64,000 bases of DNA from Chrysoperla carnea (GCF_905475395.1 NC_058338.1:90691435-90755434); one strand, 5' to 3'; shown: positions 45,801 to 57,289, numbered from the stretch's first letter. Program-made: numbers and translations. The notes: a model not told the origin generated them from the sequence alone.

Positions 45801-46852
45801 GTTATGTATCGGACTAAAATTTACCACACTTTTTTATGATCATAAGTTATATCTTTTCCAGAATTCTATCATTTTTCGAAAAGTTATCAGAGAAAGTTGA
45901 AAATATGACGTTACTGCGGTTTTATTGAGATTATGAGGTTATTTTGCTATGTTAAGGGTTCGAAGGTAGATCGATGCAGAAATTCATAACAAACAATAAT
46001 TTTTTTATTCGCCTCAATTCGATGAGTAGAAGCAGAGATACTCAAGAAAACGTTACCGAAGAAAACATTATAGAGATAAATTGTCCCGAAACCGCGTGTA
46101 GAAGTTCGTTTTCTCTGTTTTTTTTTTTAAAACGAAAGAAACCTATTTAAAAAAAATAGTCTTTTCCCAAAATTTTCTGAATTGATTATCAAAATCCGAT
46201 AGATTTACCCCAATATTCACCCGGAGTAGCCAAATTGAATCCAATATAATCTAAGCTGTGAAAGTTTGAATAGGAGGTTTGGTAAGCAAAAAAAAAACTT
46301 ATTAAATTTTGAAATAAAAAATCTTAAGTAAATTTTTTATTTATATATCTAAAAAAAAAATTCTTACCTTTCGTTCGGAATGAACTTTATCATGTACCAC
46401 ATATGTAAAAGGATCATATTCATGGAACATAACGTCACTAGGATGAAATTCCAAAAGGTGTCTTTTAAAAGTGATACCATGATCTTGAGTTGTAAATAAT
46501 AACTTATTTCTAGTATCCGTAAATAAAATCTAAATGTATGAAAATACTTATTAGAAATTGTTATAAAAATTATTAACAATATACTTTTTTAATCACTTAC
46601 ATGTTTGTTAAATTTTGGATGATTATAAAATCGATCAAGTGTCGCATAATCTGATGAATTATCTTTGATTGCGAATAGATCTGTTTTGATTTGGAAAGTA
46701 TCACCGTAATCATAGGAAATATAAACTGCAGATGAGTTTGTTGGTAATTTGCTCTTTGTCGATGGATCTCTTGCTAAACAAATGATTACATTTGAACCTT
46801 CACCAACCCAATGTACCATCAACTGTTGATGACTATCGTTTAAAGTAGTATT
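30838..46852 (-). CDS. SORL1: Sortilin-related receptor SORL1/LR11 (lacks only the 5' signal/propeptide exon)
   Basis: Fourteen complement exons, phases agreeing: 46601-46852, 46368-46529, 43634-44834, 42039-43123, 40890-41565, 38796-39512, 37704-38147, 36297-36511, 35222-35708, 34480-34736, 33245-33528, 31922-32118, 31640-31840 and 30838-30899 (2079 codons plus TAA; human 2214 in all). Domain order: VPS10 propeller (residues 1-~540, opening [10 protein letters not shown]), cysteine-rich 10CC, YWTD propeller (~690-945; FWTDW, IYWVD, VYWDDW), EGF-like, nine LDL-receptor class A repeats (human has eleven) to ~1405, six fibronectin III domains to ~1992, and one membrane helix (~2005-2028). The ~50-residue tail has FANSHY (retromer-binding in vertebrates), an acidic cluster and the GGA-type end DDEPLVIA. 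In vertebrates it recycles cargo such as APP between endosome and Golgi. The upstream exon was not found before 64000, so intron 1 probably exceeds 17 kb. Confidence 0.96.
32210..33150 (-). mobile_element. 5'-truncated non-LTR retrotransposon, RNase H domain and 3' tail
   Basis: On the minus strand it reads [12 protein letters not shown] and TRNGT (end of RNase H). After stops and frameshifts it continues through [17 protein letters not shown] and [20 protein letters not shown], the zinc-knuckle-like C terminus of insect RNase H-bearing LINEs. It ends near 32210 with the tail phrase 'gagtggctgtcctgggg'. It is in a SORL1 intron (32119-33244), same orientation as the gene, and dead. Confidence 0.75.
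33564..33580 (+). repeat. G17 homopolymer
   Basis: Seventeen consecutive G in an AT-rich SORL1 intron, followed by 'cttagtgtgacaatacatg'. On the transcribed strand it is C17. A second tract of the same length lies at 41943-41959. Confidence 0.9.
33700..34345 (+). mobile_element. pogo/Tigger element reduced to its DNA-binding domain (copy B)
   Basis: A continuous frame carries [36 protein letters not shown] and [20 protein letters not shown], the CENP-B-type DNA-binding region. It stops just after a GKWIDD end and is followed directly by the element's 3' region and TIR ('cccttgatgtctcacttaac', 'ggtttcactgtaat'). It lies antisense in a SORL1 intron. Confidence 0.8.
34830..35175 (+). repeat. 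CAGA-repeat family, SORL1 intron
   Basis: Contains 'ctaaactcgcacctacaac', 'aactgaaccgattttgaag' and 'cagacggacaggcagac', then 'gttataacacccc', in the same order as 1069-1405. A second start of the family follows at 35128. Confidence 0.7.
37352..37568 (+). repeat. Two direct copies of an ~80-bp repeat, SORL1 intron
   Basis: The block 'ctgttttaattaatacgaat' with 'tattatcgccatttgg' (about 37355-37427) recurs at about 37487-37568 with a few substitutions. Confidence 0.75.
38225..38740. mobile_element. Foldback MITE, SORL1 intron
   Basis: Left arm 'ttttctacagttgtttatt' and 'aaaaagtcgacctctcagtg' (38255-38307) is mirrored by 'cctgagaggtcgacttttt' and 'aataaacaactgtggaaaat' (38648-38710). The interior carries an 'ttctatctctaacggtttac' fragment of the CCGT family. 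Confidence 0.85.
39673..40798. repeat. Composite repeat with ~150-bp tandem units and an inverted half, SORL1 intron
   Basis: The phrase 'ggtatttttggtcactgatt' and its variants start near 39858, 40009 and 40159 (spacing about 150). From about 40290 to 40570 two further units appear as reverse complements. The ends 'aataagccggaaaaaag' and the complement of 'cccgacttattagttg' form a short terminal inverted repeat. It fills most of the intron between two LDL-receptor exons. Confidence 0.75.
41943..41959 (+). repeat. G17 homopolymer
   Basis: Seventeen G preceded by 'ggggccattcattgtgtgg', which resembles an eroded transposon end. It is in the SORL1 intron between 41566 and 42038. Confidence 0.9.
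43205..43558. repeat. Shortened copy of the 39673-40798 repeat in another SORL1 intron
   Basis: Shares the start 'caagtcggaaaaaagtgt', the phrase 'ttcgtaaacagcggcc', and the end 'gcatcccggcttattagttg' with the longer copy. The tandem units are mostly deleted. Confidence 0.75.
44955..45190 (+). mobile_element. Internally deleted mariner-superfamily element
   Basis: 'aagcgatttgacagcagtc' and an ATG-like KRLTPEQRL start, typical of a mariner-type transposase N terminus, run after ~60 bases straight into a C-terminal phrase reading [11 protein letters not shown], the region around the last catalytic Asp of such enzymes. Almost the whole transposase is deleted. It lies in a SORL1 intron. Confidence 0.6.
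45235..46170. repeat. Long inverted repeat (two ~450-bp arms), SORL1 intron
   Basis: Left-arm phrases 'tcaactttctctgataactt', 'tcatgatcataaaaaattgt' and 'aattttagtccgatacataa' recur as complements in the right arm ('aagttatcagagaaagttga', 'tttttatgatcataagttat', 'tatgtatcggactaaaattt'). The hinge is near 45670-45725. The transcribed intron (44835-46367) could form a long hairpin. Confidence 0.9.
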
Positions 46853-48830
46853 CTGAAAAAAAAATCTATATTAATATTTAAATTAAATTAATTGCAAAAG
46901 TGAAAAGCTGAATGTTAATATTTTCGAATGCAGAGATTTTTATAAATAATAATTTTTTTTCATAAACCTTAAAATAAACAAGTGAAAACAAACCATTAAC
47001 TAAGTTAATTGTTGAAATACCCTGCATAGAAAGTGATGAATATCAGTGCATGCATTATTTTATTATAAATTAGAAGAGTTTAAGAAAACACAATTATGGC
47101 GGTCTTTCGGCAGTCATTTATTTGGTTTGCGAAAATTTTCGGAAGTAATTATTAGACTTTTGTACGTTTTTCGAGAATACTTCACAAGACCATTAGTTGA
47201 AGCTACTTGCAAATTTTCAACTCCCTATCATTTATACTTTTGGACACCAAAGTTTTGTCCTAATTTGCGCCCTCACGGGTAAACAGTGCCGTTTACGAAA
47301 AAATGTTTGAAACAAAAGTTCTTTACATTTTTATAAGGAACATTTTTTACATTTAAACTTTGTTCTATCTTTTTTACGGTTTACAAGATTGACCATTTAC
47401 GGTGTTGCTCATTTATGAATTTATCCTCACTTTTTACGTCGTTTTTGTTTTTTGTTATAGTATTAACAGACGGACAACCGGAAATGGACTAATTAGATGA
47501 CTTTATGAATATTTAAACCAAAATTTCGTTTGTAGCCAACGCCAGCCCAAGGGTAGAGCAAGTGTAGCAAGCGCTCTAGGCGCCAAAATACAAAATGCGA
47601 AAATCAATTTCGCATTTTAAGTATTTTATATTGAAATACAAGTTAATTTTTGGAAAAAAAGATACTGAAAGACGATCTCGCTCTATTTTAATTTCGGGGT
47701 AGGGCCAGCGCTGTTCGTAGCATCAGTATTTTTAAGCGTTACGCGTTACAAACTTGGGACTAAACTTAAAGTATACCTAGATATAATTACATATATGCAG
47801 GGTATAAAATAAACAAAATTAATAAATAAATATTAATTTATTGATTTCGATTTCATTTTTTAATTGAATTTATAAAAAGTTTAATATAAAATAAAGTTTA
47901 GATTTTTAATTATTAATTTATTATTCAATTAAATAGAGTTAATTATATTCTAGCATGCATGCACTGCTTGGTAATTATTAATTTATGAAATTTTTACATT
48001 ATTTTTAAAAGTGATTTTTAATTATAATTATCAACGTGCTACGAGTGATACCATGAAGAAATTTTTTAACCTTCGTATTTTAAAATACATGGAATTATAA
48101 AAAATGAAATAATATTTGTATTTTCAGAATCCGTACAAGGGTGTTGCAGCAAAAAGTAAGAGTTGATTTGGACGGTTTTTATCACAACAGCGTCAACCGC
48201 ACGTTTGTTTGTAATATAGGCTATTGATTATGTCTTAAAAAACATGGCAATAAGTAACTGCGGCGTTCAAAGATTTCTATTGCAGGAATCCTTCAATGGG
48301 TTATTAAAGAAAAAAAAAACCAAGGAGAGGGTTGAAATTAACGATAGGGGGAAAAAAGCAACCCTTTTGGTTTTTTCGAAATATCTCGTAAACTAATCAA
48401 AATTTCAGTAAATTTTATATAATATTTTTTGTAGATAATCAAATTTTACAAACTAGTATTTATTTAAATAAAAAAATTTTTTAATGTCAAAACAGTTGAA
48501 CCAAACAGGAAAAAAATGAAAGCTGTAATCGTATACAACATGCTTCTACAAGAAATAATAAATGTTAGAAATTTTATCTCTACTTGGTAACGTGGACATA
48601 CTGCCTTAATGTATTTCATAAGAATGATACTATTACTACTATTATGTAATTACAGCTTGTTAAGGTAACTCAGATGTATTCAATTGAATACATCCCTCTT
48701 ATAATATAAATAGTATACTCACACAACAGTTACAGTTATAATAACTCTTGTACGCGTTTTTTATGTACAGTTTTATACAAAAGTCATTTTAATACGTTCA
48801 GTGATCGACTGACTAAAAAATAAAAACTTT
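46853..48830. other. Upstream side of the SORL1 exons; no gene seen
   Basis: Apart from the repeat at 46895-47815 this is AT-rich sequence. A slightly GC-richer 48120-48320 stretch contains no convincing frame, and no signal-peptide exon for SORL1 was recognised. Confidence 0.5.
46895..47815 (-). repeat. CCGT-repeat family element, near full length, inverted
   Basis: Begins with the family tail 'caagtgaaaacaaaccatta' and ends with 'gttacaaacttgggactaaa' and an AT run. An insertion of unrelated text, 'caacgccagcccaagggtag', occupies about 47536-47710. Confidence 0.8.
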
Positions 48831-48839
48831 AGAAATAAG

Positions 48840-49572
48840 TATAAGAGTTCGAATCGCTAAATGATCCTTGTCTACCCAGGGCCGAATTAACCAAGAGATC
48901 AGTTGATGCCAGTCGGGCCCACATCATTCGAGTTAGAAATTGAAAAAAATTCCGTCTTATTCGAAAAATAGATCGCTTAAAACTGCAGTCTATACGAAAA
49001 TTTGGAATGACATTCTTGAGAGATTCGATAAGATCAACCAATAGTTGCAAAGTTACAGTCGAAAAGGAGTTCATTCGAAAAAATGAAGCAAAGCAATTGG
49101 CGAAAACAGATAATTATGAAACTAATTCAAGAATTAAAAAAAAAGAACGTATGATTCCAACCAATCGGAGACCAAGAGATAAATTCCACGTTGAAGCTTT
49201 TCTTCCAGTTGTGGACTTGCTGACCACTTTGATGATCTTCAAACGATTACAACTGAAGAGTTAAAAGCAAAAAATCTTGTTGATTGTTACCCAGAAGATG
49301 TATAATCCATTCTTGGCAATGATCTGGTTCAACTCGCCGAACTAGCAAGGCTCTATGAACGGAAAATCGGAGAGTTTGGAGCAAAATTTCTTTATCGCAT
49401 AATAAAAGAGACAATCTGTAGTTCTTCGCATATACTTGTCCATGATGGCGTTCAATTACAGTGTACAATTACGAATATGGTACAGAAACGTCTTACCAGC
49501 CTCATGATTCTGAGCATAGAAATTGACATAGCTCGTGATTTTTCTTTCGAAAATGCTATCGAAGTGTTCTGA
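48840..49572 (+). mobile_element. hAT transposase relic (ZMYM1-like), broken
   Basis: In shifting frames the plus strand reads FWNDILERFDKINQ, then RRPRDKFHVEAFLPVVDLL, then EELKAKNLVDCYPEDV, and near the end LMILSIEIDIARDFSFENAIEVF. These are ordered blocks of the C-terminal half of hAT transposases of the zinc-finger MYM-type 1-like group. Several stops and frame changes show it is dead. Confidence 0.7.
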
Positions 49573-49579
49573 TGATTAT

Positions 49580-52500
49580 CATTAATATTACAAACAACGA
49601 TAGTTTTTTAAATCGTTACTTGTGGACACTCTGTATATAAATTTGGGAAGTTAAGTAGATAAAATTATGGTATATCTAATTACAAAAAAAAAAATGTTTG
49701 GAAAAAAACAATTACATCAACTAAAATAGATAATCAGTTAAATTTCATCCCACATACGTTCAAAAATGCAGACTTTACAGTTTCAAAAGAATTTATTTTG
49801 TTTATGCATAGGACAGAATAGTTTATTAAAATCTGCTTGAAATGCAAAAATTGTTGCTAACCTATTTATTAATTTATAAAATGCGCATACTTCGTAGTCA
49901 GGTGTAAATTCATAAAAAATGATTTTGGGATAAGTTTAGAACCATGTCAATCAAAACAGATTATCATCAGTGACGAACCAGTAAGCGGATTAGGCAACTG
50001 TCTAGGGGCTCCATTTCAACAAAATTTTCTTATTTTATAAAGAATACATTTCTAATTTAAAGTACTCCTTCTCTATCTCTTATAGGCTATGAATACATGC
50101 CTTTTGAAAAATCCTGTACTCCAAACCATAAAACTTTTGTATAAAACTGTTTTCTAGATAATATTACCGTGGATCGATTAAAACGATTCACCCTGTATTG
50201 AGAAAATCACTAATGACATCAAGCAGTCAATAAGGCAATCATAAGTTGGCTTAAATCTTAGTGAAAACAGAGGTAACTGGCAGGCGATACAATATTTCGG
50301 GCACGCCATCGATCAAGGAATTAACTGAAAGTGCAATGAAAGACAAAATAAACAGTCAATTGAATATGTTGGCAAAAATTGTCATACGAGCGCGACAAAT
50401 TAGTTGCCTGCGAATGTCATTACTCGGCATAGTGGAAGCTTGTGGAAGCTTGGTTAGCCTACGCAATGCCTCACTTTTTGATGATTTAAATAATAAAGAT
50501 AAGATAATTCAGCAGAATTGACAGTATTTAGTATTATTATTATCCCAATAATCACGGAAGTCAAAATAATTTGACTGCACGATTATGGCTTCGTTAAATA
50601 TTTCTTTAGAAAAAATGGCACATTGATAGATAAAGGTTCGCCACCCCTAGACTAAGCCATTTAAAGAGTAGGTTAATTTTTATAAGACAATTAATTCATT
50701 TGAACAGTGTTTTTGTTAATTACTTTGGTTTTTTAATATCCATCCACTTATTCAACGCCTGCTGAAACTCAGATTGAGCCTGTTATCGCAGTTCTATTTA
50801 AAGCTAAAAGTTGTCGCAGGACAAAATGATTTTCCCAACACTATCGTTTTCCGGCTTATTTTTATATGCATAATAGATTCCGCCTTGACGTGAGTCAAAA
50901 TGTATCTTGGTATGTATAACTTTAAGTAAACTGATCATTTCCCTGAATCAAAATTTTATCATAGAGATGGTATGCTTAGAATTTGACCAGACTTTTTTTT
51001 AAAAATAATTTTCCAGACGTTTATCATAAAAAAAATGTATCATGATAAAAAAAAAGTCATATGACCGACTGATAATCTATTGTTTTCAGTTAGTCATCAT
51101 ACAACACGTATTTTAACATGCATATTTTTATTTATCATAATAAATATAATGTAGCCTGTTCGATGTGTTAAATCCTCACGATGTATCTTAAAACATTTAT
51201 CACGAAATACATATTGACTATGTGCATGAAGCCAAGTGGGGCCAACTAGTGGAAAGTGTAGAACTATTCACCTGTCATGCGGCCATTGTTTTTCTTTGTA
51301 TACATTGAACTGCATGTAAAAAAAGCAGAAAGTTTTTTGCAATACTTGTTATAATTATTATATACTAACGCCAAAAAAGGTATTGTAATTATTAAATAAA
51401 CATTCGTTAGCTATTTCAACTCGTTCTCAATAAAAATGTGTATTAAATGTAGTAAAAAAGGTATTGTAATTATTAAATAAACATTCGTTAGCTATTTCAA
51501 CTCGTTCTCAATAAAAATGTGTATTAAATGTAGAAAAATGAAATAGCATTATAGTATTTAGATGTGTGTTAAAAAGAGTACACAATATTTACACTTAAAG
51601 ATTGAAGTCGATTGAATATTATAAAGTATAACGTTAATTATTAAACAAAGACACATATATTAACATCGTTATATTTTGTGTCCTTATTTTGATTATAAAA
51701 ATTTATTGAGAAAATAACATTAATAATTTTAATATTTAAACTGAGATTAAATAGGTAAAATTCGAAATATTTACCAAAGTATAATACTAGTATAATATAA
51801 ATACACTATACAATATATACTACATTTTGTACTCTATATTAAAAGTAGTTGTCAATGTATTTTCAATGTACATTGTCGGCGGCTGGCGTGTAAATAGTTC
51901 GGCATTTTTCCGTCGGAGCGCCACGTGTATTGCCAAACCTAAGACCCTCCCCCTTGCACATAGTCCTGCAAATATATACGTAGGTATCTCTCCTAGATAG
52001 ATATAGAAAAAAATCATTTTTTTAATTTTTGTTTATAACTTTCTTATAAGTAATGTGATGAGATATTTAAACATTTTGGGTTTTCCAAAGTAAACGCCTT
52101 GTTTCTCAGAATAAATGAACAATTGAAAAAGCTTCCGCGAAATTCCACCACTGCTTCCGCTAGAGATATTAAGAAAGAGAGACAAAACATATTGTAATAA
52201 AAATTTATGATTAGTATATTAACCAACCCACAAAGTTTATTTCTTTAAATCGAAGTCAGTTTCTAGAATAATCAGGAACCAAAAGTGTCGTAAGTCCACT
52301 TCATTTAATTATTCGAAGAAATTTTTTGAAATCGATTCGAGAAAACGCTCTCTTCGAATAGGATTTTACACGATATTTCAGAAACTATGCAACCAATTAT
52401 TAAATTAAAACGATTTTTTGATTCAAAATTACTGATTTTTAACATAATTGAGGATAATAATTTATTCTCAAATTTTGAGGAAATAGGAAAAATCTCAAAG

Positions 52501-53740
52501 AATACCAAAATCGGGTTCTTTAGAGAATGATTTAAAGAATATTTTTTATGATATCGATTCGAATCCAATAAAAATTCGCAGATATTAAAATTGACCCAAT
52601 TTTTCAGGCTCAATAAAAAGCTCACTCTATTCCATACATGGTAATAGATGGATGAACGATTCAAATTAGAAAATTGTTATCGATTAAAAAGGTAACATTT
52701 TTCGTTCGAAACAATTGACGACAAAATTGATTTATCGTATGTCCTCTGCGGAATCTAGACACTCTTCGAAAGAATTTTTCCAATAAAACTGATTTATTTT
52801 GCTATAAAGACAATTTTTTTCAAATTCAATGAAGAAACGTGTAAAAAGCTATGCTATGTAGTTTCTTATGGGGTCTTATAGGGTATTTTTGCTATCAATT
52901 ACTGTCTAAACTAGTCGGTTTACAAAAAAATTAGATTGAATTCACCACCCGTATAAGGTGTGTGCCTTTGAAATAAACATTTTTCGTTTGAAGCATTTTA
53001 CTCGATGAAACTTATTTTTCGAGTTTCACGCATATGTCAAGTTAAAGAAGGACACCGTGTAGTGCAATTTTGATCAAAAAAATACCAAAATCGATTTCAT
53101 TTCACAATTGATCGAATATCTTCTTATGCTATTGTTCGAAATTCAATATGTGGGTAAATCTTATATAACATAAGTATCGTTGAACTTTCAACAGGTTATT
53201 TCTCATAAAATGTAATATTTATATGTGTCTATTATCATCAAATTATCATAATTGTAGCTATAATAATTGCCCCTTGTGTATGTATGTAGCATTGTACATA
53301 ACGAAGTATAAATATAGATTATGTTTTTATGTTCTTTTATTATAAACCTCGTTTAATTCTATTACATAAAAATGTCAATCATGAGAAGAGTTAACTAACT
53401 GAATGGAAGACTGTTTGTTTTGAAACAACAATAAAATCTGATGTTAAACCGACTTAAAACACGCACATCAAACTTTGTCGAATCAATCTATCTATCAATC
53501 TAGTTTTCGAAACAAATTATCAAACAAAAGTTATTAATTTGTATAAAAACGTTAGTTTCAATTCGCAGCTTGTGTGGAATTAGTAATTAATATTTTTCTT
53601 GGACATAGCCCTTCTTTGAATTTGTTTCCCTTCCTATTTCACATAGCAAAGTTTTGTCATTTTAATTTTATACATGAGATTATGACATTTTATTTAAAAA
53701 ATGATTTCATGTAAATGAACGTCTTTTCACGGTAATCCCT
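49580..53740. other. Gene-poor stretch
   Basis: No supported gene. An 86-codon plus frame (50261-50521) is not recognised and lacks splice or homology support. A GC-richer island at about 51880-51955 has no clear frame. There is a perfect 81-bp tandem duplication at 51373-51534 (separate entry). The rest is AT-rich. Confidence 0.5.
51373..51534 (+). repeat. Perfect tandem duplication, 81-bp unit
   Basis: The unit beginning 'aaaaaaggtattgtaattat' and ending 'gtgtattaaatgtag' is present twice in direct succession with no mismatch that I could see. Confidence 0.85.
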
Positions 53741-53744
53741 ATAT

Positions 53745-53985
53745 ACAGTGAAATCTGGCTAAATGAGACATCAAAGGATCTGCAAATTTGTCTCACTTAT
53801 ATAAGTATTCCACTTACCCAGTATAGATGTCCAGATATAAATAAATATCTGTCTCATTTACAGAGGATTCCATGAATAGAGGTCAGAATACAGGTTATTT
53901 CAGTTTCAAAAATTATGAATACCGAGCCTTCGCACGAAATCTTGTGCCTTTTCTTTAATCGTCGGTCCACTTACCGAAAAAAATG
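53745..53985 (-). mobile_element. Tigger family fragment (3' end, inverted, copy C)
   Basis: Starts 'acagtgaaatctggctaaat', the family TIR, and in reverse reads the same junction as copies A and B: 'ggtaagtggaccgacgatta' followed by the 3' region. It shows that the loss of the catalytic domain is shared by the family. Confidence 0.75.
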
Positions 53986-53989
53986 TTTC

Positions 53990-54320
53990 TTCCTTATAAA
54001 AAATAAACAACTTTTGTTTGAAACATTTTTTCGTAAGTGAGGGCGCAAATTAGGACAAAACTTTCGTGTCCGTTTTCTCCAAAACTATAAAAGATAAATA
54101 GTTTAAAATATGCAGATGTCTGTAACTAGTGGTGCAAATTCTATTAAATACTTTAATGGTCGAAAACCAAATATGACCGAAAGGGCGTCATTATTGTGTT
54201 GGTTTTTTAAACTCTTTTAATTTATAAAAAATAATGCAAGCACTGAAAAAAAAACATTCTATACAAGGTATTTTAACAATTAACTCAGTCAATTGTTTCT
54301 TTTCACTTGTTTTTATTTAG
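53990..54320 (+). repeat. CCGT-family element, 3' portion
   Basis: Runs from 'ttccttataaaaaataaaca' through 'ggacaaaactttcgtgtcc' to the tail 'attaactcagtcaattgttt'. It directly abuts the Tigger fragment. Confidence 0.7.
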
Positions 54321-54419
54321 AATGGGCGTTCATTTACATTTACAATCATTTTTAAGTAAAAATACCATAATCCAATGTCGAAAATTATAAAAAAAAATCC
54401 GTTTTCGTTAAATTCGAAT

Positions 54420-54950
54420 TAAACAAGTGAAAACAAACAATTAACTGAGTTTATTGTTGAAATACCATGCATAAATAATGTTGATTACTGTATCACATTG
54501 CACATACATATACAATTTATATAATACATACTATACAATTTACGCCTAATTTGCGCTTTCACGGGTGAACAGTGATGTTTACGAAAAAATGTTTCAATTA
54601 AAAGTTGTTTATTTTTTGATAAGAAACATTTTTTAAATTTAAACTTTTGTTCTATCTCTAACGGTTTACAAGATGGGTCTTTCGGACCCATAGGTCAAGA
54701 CCCAATTGACCTATGTTGCTCATTTACGAACACGACCTCACTTTTTACGTCCTGAGTACGCTGTAAAAATTTCAGCTTGATATCTTTTTTCGTTTTTGAG
54801 TTATCGTGTCCACAGACGGACGGACGGACGGACAATCGGAAATGGACTAATTAGGTGATTCTATGAACACCTATACCAAAATTAAGTTCGTAGCCTCAAT
54901 GTTTTTAAGCGTTATAAACTTGGGACTAAACTTAACTCTTTAACTCTTAT
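54420..54950 (-). repeat. CCGT-repeat family element, inverted
   Basis: Contains the microsatellite 'acggacggacggacggac' (about 54813-54831), 'gtcaagacccaattgaccta' and 'ttttcgtttttgagttatcg'. With 53990-54320 it forms a tail-to-tail pair. Confidence 0.8.
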
Positions 54951-55336
54951 CAGATCACCTTTATATTATGCATTAGACCTTGTATATACGTCAAATCTTT
55001 TACCATAATACAATTGGTTACAAATAATTATATTAACGAAATGTATATCAAACTTTTTTATACAAAAATTCGAAACATACTACAAAAAATTAATTATTTT
55101 TTACAAATTAGTTTTTTATTTTGTCCAAGTTCCCAAAAAATAAGTTAATAGTATATTACAAATAGTTTAGCCACAGGTATAATAGAATGTAAATTTTAAA
55201 AAATGTAAAATACTGTTTGTTTATTTTTGATATAAGCTTACCTAATATATCAATCAATAGAATAATTTTATAATTTATATGACAAATAATTGATAAATTA
55301 AATATTAATAATAGTAGAGTGAAATTACGCCTTGTG

Positions 55337-56598
55337 TATGGATTAAAAGTTCGAGCAGTGAAACTTGGGGGGTTTTTCTTTATGCCATTTTGTCCTACGA
55401 GGTTAAATTTTTTTTTAAATTGTAGCATTTTTAATTATCTTTTGATTTTATAATAAGTGGCTTACCCGTAAAATGACTCCTTGATCCATATTTTTGCGAA
55501 AAACGGAAAATTTAGCACTTTCTGGAAATAATTGTTTGGGGGGTGTATGGACTGGCTTTGGGGGGTGTTTTTTGCTTTGGCATGAGAAAACTATTTTTAA
55601 AAGAGGTCTATATGGTTTAAAGCAAAATTATTAAGTTTTAACCCCCGCGCTGTTAGGGGGAAGGGGTGTATGGAATAAATGTATCTTAAAAGATTTTAAA
55701 AAGAGGTCAAAATAGTTTAAAATGCTAAAGTAACCCAAAATTTTAGATGCTTTTATTAATATAGCACTTTTTACAACATCCACCCCATTTATTCATTTAT
55801 TCCATACATGAATAAATGGGATACATTTATTCCATACACCCCTTCCCCCTAACAGCGCGGGGGTTAAAACTTAATAATTTTGCTTTAAACCATATAGACC
55901 TCTTTTAAAAATAGTTTTCTCATGCCAAAGCAAAAAACACCCCCCAAAGCCAGTCCATACACCCCCCAAACAATTATTTCCAGAAAGTGCTAAATTTTCC
56001 GTTTTTCGCAAAAATATGGATCAAGGAGTCATTTTACGGGTAAGCCACTTATTATAAAATCAAAAGATAATTAAAAATGCTACAATTTAAAAAAAAATTT
56101 AACCTCGTAGGACAAAATGGCATAAAATGGCAGCCATTTTAAACAATTCCCTAAATTGAAAATTTTGGCCGAACTATTTAACGGATTTCGCTAAAATTTT
56201 ATCCGAAAGTTGTAAGTAATAAAACCTACTATTGATATTAGTTTCATTAAAATCAATCGAATATTTTTCAAGTTATAGTCAAATGAACTGTTTTACTATA
56301 TGTATGTATACATATATATATAACTGGGAGGGGAAGGGACGAAACTCCACCAAAAAATTATGAGGAGTAGTTCTTAACATGGACTACAAACCTACCAAAT
56401 TTGGATATGCACCGATGTCTCCTTTTGCGAATATAAAATAAAAATGATAAAATTTCTGAAAAAAATTGCATTTTTGACGCCATTTTGTTTTTTAAACATG
56501 TTGCACCACTCCGGGAAAGTAAAAAATTTCAAAAAATACTTATTTTGATGTGAAAAGAAAAACCCCCCAAGTTTCACTGCTCGAACTTTTAATCCATA
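55337..56598. mobile_element. Nested foldback element, ~1.26 kb
   Basis: Outer inverted repeats: 'gattaaaagttcgagcagtg' (55340) and its complement ending at 56598, about 45 bp each. Inside, a second pair of near-identical ~300-bp arms (about 55381-55685 and 55817-56126) carries 'cgcgctgttaggggg' and 'gcgaaaaacggaaaatttag' and their complements around a ~130-bp hinge. Neither arm encodes a protein. Confidence 0.85.
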
Positions 56599-57289
56599 TA
56601 ACAGCCTTTTTTTGCTTAGATTTACTCCAGTATAATAATAGTAGAAACAAATAAACGATAATTAATTTAGATTTAGACATTAAAGTTGATTTAAGTTACT
56701 AATTAGATATTATTGTTTTGTGTATAAATTACATATATCAAACTACTTATTTTATTATTAGCTGAGTACATATTTTTAATATCTTTAACTTTTATTATAA
56801 TTCCTCGAAAATATAGACTTATGCACTGTATCAAAGTTCAACAAATAGGGGTGGGGATATGTTATAGATCTGTTTTATAACACAAAGAGTATGATTTATT
56901 GGGTTAACCATTTGTTAAAAATAAGCTGAAATTCGATATGGTGAGTTTTTTATTAAGCGGATCGATGTTATTATGGAATTTCTATCGACATGCGATTAAA
57001 AGACATAAGTTGTAAAAAAAAGTGTGTATGTTAGCTCCGACACACGACTGGAGTTTATATCAAAAGAAAGATTGTCCGTCAGGTTATTGTCAGTTTCAAA
57101 CAAATATGCTTTGTATGTGATATACGTAAAATGTTTCACATCAAGTATACAATTTATAAAAAAGCATTACTAAAAAATGAAGGTGCATTCGATAGGTTGC
57201 GCCTAAAAAAACGCAACGAGGTTATTCGATCACTAGATTTTACTCATATTTTTTCATACCAGGCGGCTTATATGAAAATCGATTCTTAA

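Noticed and set aside
48840-49572. Domesticated hAT-derived host gene
   Set aside because: Multiple stops and frame changes interrupt the conserved blocks.
50261-50521. 86-codon plus-strand ORF
   Set aside because: Composition is not obviously repeat-like, but there is no recognised motif, splice context or neighbour support.
52044-52226. Minus-strand ORF with a hydrophobic N terminus as the SORL1 signal-peptide exon
   Set aside because: It has no dibasic propeptide region or donor in the required phase 0 before its stop.
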